Positions 27,305 through 33,769 of a stretch of 64,000 bases of DNA are shown here, one piece after another. The translations under genes and the position numbers were made by a program. The notes beneath the pieces were generated by a model. The model made no database searches. It saw nothing but the letters and a program-made list of their open reading frames with translations, and had not been told where the DNA came from. How positions within the stretch are numbered: position 1 is the first letter of the stretch; every line of letters begins with the position of its first letter. The stretch spans positions 124,001-188,000 of the forward strand of contig CANNDF010000002.1 of assembly GCA_947503305.1 (NCBI GenBank), given 5' to 3'. The DNA comes from an uncultured Dokdonia sp. (GTDB taxonomy: Bacteria > Bacteroidota > Bacteroidia > Flavobacteriales > Flavobacteriaceae).

Positions 27305-27493
27305 ATGAGCCGATTTAGGAAATTAAAAATCTATCAAAAACACCAACCTCGAGAATGGAAATATATTACTGTTCCAGAAATTCGACTTGAGGGAAAATGG
27401 TTGAGAGAACTCGGATTTGAAATTGGAGATCAGATTGAAATTAAACAGCAAAGAAACAAACTGACCATTACGCTGATTGACAAGAAAGAATAA
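27305..27493 (+). CDS. SymE-like toxin
   Basis: The protein has 62 residues from the ATG at 27305 (71 from the ATG at 27278). Its core KLKIYQKHQPREWKYITVPEIRLEGKW is followed by LRELGFEIGDQIEI, an AbrB-like swapped-hairpin pattern typical of SymE-family toxins. In E. coli, SymE is an SOS-induced, nucleoid-condensing or RNA-cleaving toxin held down by the antisense RNA SymR. Here a divergent XRE gene replaces, or adds to, that control. Toxin genes are common in cassette arrays, where they resist loss of the array. Confidence 0.7.
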   Translation: MSRFRKLKIYQKHQPREWKYITVPEIRLEGKWLRELGFEIGDQIEIKQQRNKLTITLIDKKE

Positions 27494-27500
27494 AAACAAC

Positions 27501-27642
27501 TACGCCCAACAATGTGTATAATTCATTGCTGGCTGATTTTTCTGGTGGAAAAATCATCGGATTACTTCAATGAGTTGTGATTTATTTGCTAACTTTAATC
27601 CTTAAACACGCAACGAAATCATACACAAACACGTTGTATGCA
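27501..27642 (+). repeat. Cassette recombination site D (142 bp)
   Basis: It begins TACGCCCAAC, the exact complement of the start of cassette 3, and ends GTTGTATGCA. The main stem pairs GTGTATAATTCATTGC with GCAACGAAATCATACAC, with one bulge and two A-against-C positions. The inner hairpin is GATTTTTC-TGGTG-GAAAAATC, a perfect 8-bp stem. Confidence 0.82.
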
Positions 27643-27670
27643 AGCCAAGATAAATAAAAAACCATACTTT

Positions 27671-28795
27671 ATGATTAATAAAAAGATAGCGATAGTTTTT
27701 GTGCTTCCCATATTCATTTTTGGATGCAAAAATGAGGATGATAATATTTCATCGGAAATTATAACAGAAGAGTTAAAACTTAAAGATGTTGCTGACGATA
27801 TTTGGATGGGAATGTTATATGATGAAGCTTATGACGGTATAGACAAAGCAATTTTTTCCGAAGAAGTGAATGCTGGTCAAGTAACCTGGTATCCTGGATT
27901 TGGAGGTTGGATAGACACATCTGCTTATGATTTTTCTGAAATCAACAATGAAGTTAACTATGTATACAACCAAGAACTTCCTGTTATGATGCATATGTTA
28001 TTTGGACCTAATAGGTATTTACCAGATTGGTTCAAAGACGGTACTTGGACCAATGCTGAATTGGAAACAATGATGCAAAGTCTTATTCAAAATATTATGG
28101 CATCAAATAATAACAGTTCCAAAGTTGAAGTATGGAATGTTGTAAATGAAGCCATAGGCTGGGACGGAGATCAATGGGATGATTCAAAATGGCTTCAGTT
28201 AGGTTATGAAGCAGATGTATCTGGGTTAACTGGAGCTGATAAAGTATTTGATTCTATTCCCGTATATATAAGAAAAGCATTTGAATATGCGCGCATGCAT
28301 ACGAACAAACAACTTGAATTAAGGGATTATTTAAATGACGGCCTTGAAAGCCGATGGGGGAATAGTGAGCTAAAAACCAAAAGTTTTTTCCAATTGACTA
28401 AGCATCTTGTAAATAAAGGAGTTCCAATTAATGCAGTAGGATTTCAAGGTCATATGAATATTGATGTTCCTATGACATTTAATAAGCTCACTGGAACAGT
28501 TCAAAAGTATAAAGCTTTAGGATTAAAGGTTTATATTACAGAATTAGATGCTGAGCAAAACGATGAAAGTACAGAGTGGAATTCTGAAATATCTCAAAGG
28601 CAAGCAGATTATTACTACAATTATGTTACCGCAGCTTTAGAAGGAGGTGCTGATGGAATTTTCACTTGGGGTGTAAGAGATGATCAAGATCCTTGGTGGC
28701 GATTTGGAGAGCATCCTTTACTTTTTGATGTTGAAGGAAACCCTAAAGACTCATATTACGCTGTTAAGAATGCCTTAATCGACTATAACAATTGA
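27671..28795 (+). CDS. Secreted GH10 endo-xylanase lipoprotein
   Basis: From the ATG at 27671 the protein has 374 residues, a lipoprotein signal (MINKKIAIVFVLPIFIFGC) and one GH10 barrel. The acid/base Glu is in WNVVNEA and the nucleophile Glu in YITELDAEQ; WGVRDDQDPWWR is the conserved C-terminal Trp region. It would cut xylan at the cell surface. An in-frame ATG at 27638 lies inside the recombination site and is unlikely to be used. It is an unusual cargo for a cassette; no other polysaccharide-use genes are near. Confidence 0.88.
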   Translation: MINKKIAIVFVLPIFIFGCKNEDDNISSEIITEELKLKDVADDIWMGMLYDEAYDGIDKAIFSEEVNAGQVTWYPGFGGWIDTSAYDFSEINNEVNYVYNQELPVMMHMLFGPNRYLPDWFKDGTWTNAELETMMQSLIQNIMASNNNSSKVEVWNVVNEAIGWDGDQWDDSKWLQLGYEADVSGLTGADKVFDSIPVYIRKAFEYARMHTNKQLELRDYLNDGLESRWGNSELKTKSFFQLTKHLVNKGVPINAVGFQGHMNIDVPMTFNKLTGTVQKYKALGLKVYITELDAEQNDESTEWNSEISQRQADYYYNYVTAALEGGADGIFTWGVRDDQDPWWRFGEHPLLFDVEGNPKDSYYAVKNALIDYNN

Positions 28796-28817
28796 AAAGT
28801 TTTAAAATATTAAGTGA

Positions 28818-29300
28818 ATGAAATTAAAAGTGCTTTTACTCGTATTCTGCACAATGGGATTTACACTTTTGTTGGTAGTTGGATTAATTGAAAGAAACGT
28901 TGTGAGCCTGCTGATAAATGATTCAGCAAATGTAAGTGAGGATAACATAAGGCTGACATTTTCAGCCTTGCAAAGAATAGTTGGAGTTCTTCCATATACT
29001 TTAGGGATTATTATAGCCGGAACTTTCGTTTTATCTATAATGCAAATATTTAAATCAAATAATAACATATTTTCATTTGCTGTATTAATAGTTCTATTGA
29101 TTCCAATGATTTACAACATTTTCATTGCAGATACAGCAGCAGTTGTTGAAGGAATAGAAACAACAAAAATGTCAGACGAATTACTAACTGTCAAATCAAG
29201 TTTATTAGCTGCGATTAAACAGCATTATATAGGTTTAATCGGATTTGCATTAGCAATGACTTTACAATTAATATTTACATTAAAAAACATAAAAAGATGA
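28818..29300 (+). CDS. Four-helix membrane protein of cassette 4
   Basis: A 160-residue protein with about four hydrophobic segments (residues 3-24, 55-75, 83-104, 136-155) and short charged loops (SNNNIF; VEGIETTKMSDELL). No family recognised. It lies 22 bases after the xylanase gene in the same cassette, so both move together. It ends just before the cassette end GCATACAAC. Confidence 0.7.
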   Translation: MKLKVLLLVFCTMGFTLLLVVGLIERNVVSLLINDSANVSEDNIRLTFSALQRIVGVLPYTLGIIIAGTFVLSIMQIFKSNNNIFSFAVLIVLLIPMIYNIFIADTAAVVEGIETTKMSDELLTVKSSLLAAIKQHYIGLIGFALAMTLQLIFTLKNIKR

Positions 29301-29317
29301 ACAAAATAAAGAAGCCA

Positions 29318-29477
29318 GCATACAACAATGGCTATAAGTAATTGCTTGTTATCGCCTACCCTTCGACAGGCTCAGGCCATCGCTTCTGAAAAATCTATGT
29401 AGATTTTCAGTTTGGTGTATACTTGTAAAGTTACTTACAAAATCACGCTACTACTCATAGCTGAGACGTTAGTCACA
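29318..29477 (+). repeat. Cassette recombination site E, carrying a 24-bp insertion
   Basis: It begins GCATACAAC, complementary to the start of cassette 4 (GTTGTATGC), and ends GTTAGTCACA. The left arm (GGCTATAAGTAATTGCTTG) and right arm (CTACTCATAGC) match site B. Compared with B it holds an extra 24 bases at 29359-29382; without them it would be about 137 bases long. Confidence 0.8.
29359..29382. repeat. Short insertion CTTCGACAGGCTCAGG in site E
   Basis: The inserted block reads CCCTTCGACAGGCTCAGGCC plus ATCG and is flanked by ATCGCCT and ATCGCTT, a near direct repeat such as a target duplication would leave. The CTTCGACAGGCTCAG string is a common short dispersed repeat in Bacteroidota genomes (recollection, not tested). 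Confidence 0.6.
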
Positions 29478-29493
29478 ACCATAAAACGAAATT

Positions 29494-29519
29494 TGTAACA
29501 CCTATCCAACTCTTGTATC
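29494..29519 (+). promoter_or_regulatory. ECF promoter P1 (own sigma gene)
   Basis: TGTAAC (29494-29499), 14 bases, TGTATC (29514-29519). The same pair at the same spacing precedes two following genes. It lies 17 bases before the ATG of the sigma gene, so it would give autoregulation. Confidence 0.72.
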
Positions 29520-29536
29520 TAATAAGAAAAACTCGT

Positions 29537-30409
29537 ATGAATCAACTTGGAGATAAATATTCAGAGGAAAAAAATATAGAACTATTAAAATCCTCTTTGA
29601 ATGGCAACAAAGATGCGTTGAATCAGCTCATAAAAATCCACAGACCATATATTTTCAATGTGGCATGGAAATTCACCTTTGACCCTCAAGATGCAGAAGA
29701 CTTAACGCAAGAGGCACTTATCAAGGTAATAACCAAGCTATCACAATTTAAATTCGAAAGCCAATTTAGAACTTGGCTCTATCGCATCGTATTTAACGAG
29801 TTTTTGTTATCCAAAAGACGAAAAGGAGAAAAACAATTCACGGATTTTGAGAATCAAGTAAAACGACTTGACTCAATTGAAAACGCAACCTTAGACAAAG
29901 GTGAAGAAAAGGAATATGAGGAATTGGCTAAGGAGATTAGATATCGTTGTCTATCAGGTATGATAATGTGTCTTACCAGAGAGCAAAGACTTTTATTCAT
30001 CGTAGGAGAAACGTTTGGAGTAGATCATAACTTAGGCTCTGAAATATTCGGTATGACAAAAGCTAACTATCGGGTAAAGCTTCACAGGGCAAGAAAGGAG
30101 TTAATCAACTTTATGCAACAAAAATGCGGACTGATGAACCCTAAAAACCCTTGCAGATGTGGCAAAAAGGCAAAGACAATGCATAAAAATGGTTATCTCA
30201 CCGAAGACCAACAATTTTTCAATGTAGGTTACAAAACCAAAGTCGCGGACTATGCTTTTCAAAACAGTGAATTAGTTGCTGATATTGTAGATAAAAAGCA
30301 TTTGGAGTTACTTCGAGATATTCCCGCAAAGGATAGTTTTTCAAAAGAAACCATCGTTGAGGAAATTATTGGAACTAATGAATTGCTAGATTTTTTTGAA
30401 CTCAAATGA
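29537..30409 (+). CDS. ECF RNA polymerase sigma factor with CxC C-terminal extension
   Basis: From the ATG at 29537 the protein has 290 residues. Region sigma-2 spans about residues 20-90 (NVAWKFTFDPQDAEDLTQEALIKV; FRTWLYRIVFNE) and sigma-4 about 125-190. A 95-residue C-terminal extension follows that begins KCGLMNPKNPCRCGKKAK, with cysteines suited to bind zinc, a SEC-C-like look. An upstream TTG (29513) overlaps the promoter and is not the start. No anti-sigma factor lies next to it, so the extension may be the sensor or control domain (inference). It directs its own regulon: see the three promoters. Confidence 0.85.
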   Translation: MNQLGDKYSEEKNIELLKSSLNGNKDALNQLIKIHRPYIFNVAWKFTFDPQDAEDLTQEALIKVITKLSQFKFESQFRTWLYRIVFNEFLLSKRRKGEKQFTDFENQVKRLDSIENATLDKGEEKEYEELAKEIRYRCLSGMIMCLTREQRLLFIVGETFGVDHNLGSEIFGMTKANYRVKLHRARKELINFMQQKCGLMNPKNPCRCGKKAKTMHKNGYLTEDQQFFNVGYKTKVADYAFQNSELVADIVDKKHLELLRDIPAKDSFSKETIVEEIIGTNELLDFFELK

Positions 30410-30427
30410 CTTGACCAATACTCATTT

Positions 30428-30463
30428 AAAAAGCCTGTAATTGTAAAAATCACAGGCTTTTTT
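30428..30463 (+). terminator. Terminator after the ECF sigma gene
   Basis: AAAAAGCCTGT and ACAGGCTTTTTT form a strong stem with a 13-base loop and T-run, 18 bases after the sigma stop. It separates the sigma gene from the next promoter, so each target has its own transcript. Confidence 0.85.
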
Positions 30464-30474
30464 GTTTTCCATTT

Positions 30475-30500
30475 TGTAACACCTTAGAGCATTCTGTATC
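30475..30500 (+). promoter_or_regulatory. ECF promoter P2 (SRPBCC gene)
   Basis: TGTAAC (30475-30480), 14 bases, TGTATC (30495-30500), 28 bases before the start of the SRPBCC gene. It matches P1 and P3 in both boxes and spacing. Confidence 0.75.
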
Positions 30501-30528
30501 AAAAGGACGAATTAAATTTTTAAACAAA

Positions 30529-31032
30529 ATGGAGATAAAAAAAGAAATCATAATCAATCGTCCAGTTCAAGAGGTATGGGAAGTATTGGGGAATCAATTT
30601 ACAACTGCCTACAAATGGGCAAGAGGCTTAACTCATTCAGAAGGCTTTGGAAAACCAAAATTTGATGGGGCAGAATGTAGCAATAGAACCTGTGAAGTTC
30701 CTGGCTTCGGAACAATTCAGGAAGACATTAAAAAATTCGACTCGAAAAATTTTGTGTTGACCTATGAAGTTGTCAAAGGCTTTCCTGGTTTTATCACATC
30801 CGCTGTTAACACATGGTCTTTGGAAAGAAAGGGAAACTATACGCTTGTAAGCATGTACATGAAAATGCAAACTAAAGGCTTTAAAGGTGCCATTATGGGA
30901 CCAATGATGAAAATGCAACTCAACAAAACAGTAGCAGGCGTTATTGAAGACCTAAAAATATTTGTTGAAACGGGTAACCCAAGCGATTATAAACAAAAGG
31001 AATTGGTGAAAAATCGAAAGAAAGTAGCTTAA
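30529..31032 (+). CDS. SRPBCC-family (START/Bet v1-like) protein
   Basis: A 167-residue cytoplasmic protein of the polyketide-cyclase/START fold: KKEIIINRPVQEVWEVLG at the N-terminus, the central sheet strands, and the long C-terminal helix (IEDLKIFVETGNPSD). These proteins bind hydrophobic ligands in a deep pocket; the ligand is unknown. It is controlled by ECF promoter P2. A broken paralogue of its C-terminal half lies at 32.3 kb. Confidence 0.8.
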   Translation: MEIKKEIIINRPVQEVWEVLGNQFTTAYKWARGLTHSEGFGKPKFDGAECSNRTCEVPGFGTIQEDIKKFDSKNFVLTYEVVKGFPGFITSAVNTWSLERKGNYTLVSMYMKMQTKGFKGAIMGPMMKMQLNKTVAGVIEDLKIFVETGNPSDYKQKELVKNRKKVA

Positions 31033-31035
31033 TTC

Positions 31036-31061
31036 TGTAACACATCAATTAATACTGTATC
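31036..31061 (+). promoter_or_regulatory. ECF promoter P3 (CMD gene)
   Basis: TGTAAC (31036-31041), 14 bases, TGTATC (31056-31061), 29 bases before the start of the carboxymuconolactone-decarboxylase-like gene. The distances from box to start codon in P2 and P3 are almost equal. Confidence 0.75.
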
Positions 31062-31090
31062 AAAAGTATAACAATAATAAACAAATTAAT

Positions 31091-31681
31091 ATGAATCAAA
31101 CACCAAGAGGTTTCAAAATGCAAGAAAGTGCAAATGAGCCTAAAGAAGTACAAGAAGTTTTTGACTGGTATAAAACAAACTTTGGATTTGTTCCAAATCT
31201 AACAAAGGTAATGAGCGCATCGCCAGCAGCATTGAGATCGTACTGGCTATCTCAGCAGCAACTATCTCAATACGGAACACTTACGCCAGAAGAGCACAAT
31301 ATCATACAAATGGCTGTTGCAGTTGAGAACAGATGCAAGTATTGCGCTTCAGGTCATCAAATGGCTGGAGGAGCATTCTTTGGTTCTGATGAAAATGACT
31401 TAAAAGCAATTAGAAATGAAAGTGAAATACCAAATGATAAGTTTGAAGCCTTACGCGGATTTGCTTTGGAAGTTTACGAAAGTAAAGGAAGAATTTCGGA
31501 CAAGTCATTAAAGGAATTTTATTCAGTAGGCTATGACAAATCTCAAGCTATAGAAGTCATAACAAATATTGGAGTTAAAGTAATGTCTAACTTAACAAAC
31601 CAACTTACTATGACTGAAGTTGATGAGCCATTTGTACCTATAGCCGAAGGACTTTTTGAAAATGAATCACAATACCGTTAA
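31091..31681 (+). CDS. AhpD/carboxymuconolactone decarboxylase-family protein
   Basis: A 196-residue helical protein with the AhpD-type active-site motif CKYCASGHQ (CxxC followed by His, about residues 78-85) and a C-terminal continuation TNIGVKVMSNLTNQL. Family members with CxxC-H act as peroxidase or disulfide-relay enzymes. Under the same ECF sigma as the two SRPBCC proteins, it suggests an oxidative or lipid-peroxide stress response (inference). Confidence 0.85.
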   Translation: MNQTPRGFKMQESANEPKEVQEVFDWYKTNFGFVPNLTKVMSASPAALRSYWLSQQQLSQYGTLTPEEHNIIQMAVAVENRCKYCASGHQMAGGAFFGSDENDLKAIRNESEIPNDKFEALRGFALEVYESKGRISDKSLKEFYSVGYDKSQAIEVITNIGVKVMSNLTNQLTMTEVDEPFVPIAEGLFENESQYR

Positions 31682-31713
31682 CATAATTCATAACTATTAA
31701 ATACATAAACAAA

Positions 31714-32238
31714 ATGAACATTAAAAAATCAATTTTCGCATTAGCTCTTCTATTTATAGGATTGAGCATAACTGAAGAAGTATCAGCGCAAAGCGCAGAT
31801 GCTAAAAAGACCTATACAAAAGTAGTAGAGGCATCTGCTGATAACGTATGGACCCATTTAAGAAAAATGGATGAAATCCAAAATTACACCCAAACTATAG
31901 CAAAATTGGATTGGGAAGGACCTAAGGATGTTGGAGGAAAGAGAACATGTTATTCACCAGATGGTAAAAATTACTACAAGGAAAATATTGTAGCTTTTGA
32001 TGACACTAATAGAACATACAGTTACTCAGTTGTTGAGGGAATTCCTATTAAAGGAATGGTTAATACTTGGAATGTAGTTGACCTTGGTTATAATAAGGCA
32101 ATGGTTATTTGGTCTACTAAATATGACGAATTCATGAAAAACCCACAAATGACTGAGGAGCAATTTATGGGATTTATTGATATGAATTTAAATGAATTTG
32201 TAGGCAATATAGTTAAAGAAGCCAAAACTACTATGTAG
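31714..32238 (+). CDS. Exported SRPBCC-family protein
   Basis: A 174-residue protein with a signal peptide (MNIKKSIFALALLFIGLSIT, cleavage near VSAQS) and one SRPBCC domain (TYTKVVEASADNVWTHLRKMDEI; NTWNVVDLGYNKAMVIW). It is the periplasmic counterpart of the gene at 30529. With 32 bases to the CMD gene and no ECF box of its own, it probably belongs to the P3 transcript. Confidence 0.8.
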   Translation: MNIKKSIFALALLFIGLSITEEVSAQSADAKKTYTKVVEASADNVWTHLRKMDEIQNYTQTIAKLDWEGPKDVGGKRTCYSPDGKNYYKENIVAFDDTNRTYSYSVVEGIPIKGMVNTWNVVDLGYNKAMVIWSTKYDEFMKNPQMTEEQFMGFIDMNLNEFVGNIVKEAKTTM

Positions 32239-32280
32239 AATTATGTTTGTATTGCTATCATTATCATATAGTTATACGAT

Positions 32281-32315
32281 AATAATAAAGGCTCGTTTTT
32301 CGAGCTTTTATTATT
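32281..32315 (+). terminator. Terminator of the P3 transcript
   Basis: AATAATAAAGGCTCG pairs with CGAGCTTTTATTATT around a five-T loop, with one mismatch. It closes the CMD/SRPBCC unit. Confidence 0.75.
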
Positions 32316-32324
32316 ATTTCAAAT

Positions 32325-32624
32325 AAAGAACTGAGCTATACCTATTATGCGGATGGGTTGCCAAAAATGATGAAGAGTGTAGAAAACACATTCACTGTAA
32401 ATAAAATAGGCGAGAACACATCAGAGCTAGAAGTTGACATCAACATAGAAATAGCTACGGTTCCAAAAATACTAATGGGCTGGATGATTAACCCAAAAAT
32501 GCGTAAAGACATTAACCAGACACTAAAGGATTTAAAATACTTTGCGGAAACAGGTAAGCAAACCGATGCCAAAATCAAAGCAGATGCAAAATTCTTTAAA
32601 AAACATTCAAAAAAAATAGCTTAA
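32325..32624 (+). pseudogene. C-terminal fragment of a third SRPBCC gene
   Basis: The open frame from about 32325 reads ELSYTYYADGLPKMMKSVEN and continues to FKKHSKKIA. It aligns with the C-terminal half of the SRPBCC protein at 30529 (strands, the M-rich helix start and the LKYFAETG / LKIFVETG helix). The N-terminal half is missing and the fragment begins directly after a terminator; a TTG at 32358 could start an 88-residue product, but no full domain can form. It looks like a duplicate cut by rearrangement. Confidence 0.7.
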
Positions 32625-32653
32625 ATATTACAATTAATTAAAGGATAATATAA

Positions 32654-32680
32654 ACAAGTCTGTAGCTAGTACAGACTTGT
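32654..32680 (+). terminator. Hairpin after the SRPBCC fragment
   Basis: A perfect 11-bp stem ACAAGTCTGTA / TACAGACTTGT with loop GCTAG and a weak T-rich tail. Confidence 0.65.
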
Positions 32681-32692
32681 TTAATCTCTCTA

Positions 32693-33081
32693 ATGACTCA
32701 ATTAAATTTTGAATATCAAATATCAAAAAATCATAAAGCGGTTTATAATGGATTACTAGGAGCTATTAATCTATTAAAAAAATGAAGCATATTAATAATA
32801 CTAAAGTAATCTCTAGATTAAGTATCACCATAATTCAATTTAGCATTATTAGACTATGTAAAGGAATAACAGAACCCAAAGTAACTATTCATATGAGTCC
32901 TTCCAATATATTGAACAATTATACATCTATAAGAATGAATTTAAGCTATAGAGTAAGAAATAGATTTTTAGATATAATTGCACACAAAATATTAGGTAAA
33001 AAATTAATAGAGGGTAGAATAAAGCTCATTCTGTCTGATTTCAAGAAAAGAGTTGAAAAATGGGGTGACTACTACATTTGA
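32693..33081 (+). pseudogene. Probable broken gene of unknown family
   Basis: Two overlapping short frames follow each other: an ATG at 32693 giving 30 residues (MTQLNFEYQISKNHK...) that stops at 32785, and a frame from 32782 giving 99 residues (MKHINNTKVISRL... ending FKKRVEKWGDYYI). They overlap as one gene with a frameshift would, but no family is recognised, so this is a guess. The second frame ends just before recombination site F. Confidence 0.35.
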
Positions 33082-33083
33082 AC

Positions 33084-33221
33084 TTTGCCCAACATTGTGT
33101 ATAAGCAATAACGGTTCGAGTGCATACTTGAGCCGTTTTTGCGTTTTAATAAGTATCTTGCCTTATGACAGCTTAGTGGTGTGAAATCCGCTACGACTCA
33201 TAGCCGAGACCGTTGTACTTT
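33084..33221 (+). repeat. Cassette recombination site F (138 bp)
   Basis: It begins TTTGCCCAAC and ends GTTGTACTTT. The right arm CGACTCATAGCC-GAGAC-CGTT matches sites B and E, while the left arm GTGTATAAGC resembles site D. An inner hairpin pairs ACGGTTCGAGT with ACTTGAGCCGT. No GTTGGGCAAA start exists upstream, so the cassette that should end here has lost its beginning. Confidence 0.72.
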
Positions 33222-33228
33222 ATTTTTG
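33221..33228 (+). promoter_or_regulatory. Possible -7 box of cassette 6
   Basis: TATTTTTG fits the Bacteroidota TAnnTTTG element and lies directly after the recombination point, 40 bases before the VOC gene. A matching -33 TTTG is not seen. Confidence 0.35.
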
Positions 33229-33268
33229 CAGAGATAGAAAAAATAAGTAATAATTTAAAACACGTACT

Positions 33269-33682
33269 ATGACAAGAATGAATCCATACATTTATTTTAA
33301 TGGTAATTGTGAAGAAGCCTTTAACTTTTACGAAGGAGTTTTTCGCAAAGAGATTTCATACATTGGACGATATAAAGATGTTCCAAAAAAAGACAGGCAT
33401 ATTTTCCAAGAAACGGACGAAAATAAAATCATGCATGTCACTTTGGATATTAGTGCAGAAACTAGCTTGAATGGAGCTGACTATGAAGGGTATGAAGAGT
33501 CAAAAGGATATAGCAACTTTGGCCTTATAATTCATACAGACGGTAGAGATGAAGCTGACAGGCTATTTAACGAACTCTCAGAAGGAGGACAAAAAACAGT
33601 GCCGATGCATATTACATTCTGGGGATCTTATTATGGTAATTGCATTGACAAATTTGGCATTACCTGGAAGATTACTACGTAA
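33269..33682 (+). CDS. VOC/PhnB-like protein
   Basis: A 137-residue protein of the vicinal-oxygen-chelate superfamily, PhnB/YjdN type: MNPYIYFNGNCEEAFNFYEGVF at the start, the KIMHVTLDI strand, and a C-terminal HITFWGSYYGNCIDKFGITW segment. Such proteins are dimeric and may bind metal and small molecules; the substrate is not known. It is the sole gene of cassette 6. The cassette start is intact (GTTGTACTTT), but the complementary end is gone. Confidence 0.85.
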   Translation: MTRMNPYIYFNGNCEEAFNFYEGVFRKEISYIGRYKDVPKKDRHIFQETDENKIMHVTLDISAETSLNGADYEGYEESKGYSNFGLIIHTDGRDEADRLFNELSEGGQKTVPMHITFWGSYYGNCIDKFGITWKITT

Positions 33683-33725
33683 TTAAAATAATAACGTAAA
33701 TCATTAGACGGACAAAAAACAGACG

Positions 33726-33757
33726 CACAACTACTCATAGTCGATACGTTAGCAAAC
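33726..33757 (+). repeat. Truncated recombination site G
   Basis: Only the right arm remains: ACTACTCATAGTCGATACGTT then AGCAAAC. The left arm and the AAC end that should close cassette 6 have been lost, leaving about 30 of 137 bases. Confidence 0.65.
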
Positions 33758-33769
33758 ATTTTGACAGTA

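Noticed and set aside
29513-29536. Eight-codon TTG extension of the ECF sigma gene
   Set aside because: The TTG overlaps the TGTATC box of promoter P1, so it cannot be inside the message if P1 is used.
23548-33757. CRISPR array as an explanation of the repeated sites
   Set aside because: Repeats are about 137 bases, separated by 0.5-3.7 kb with genes, and no cas genes are present.
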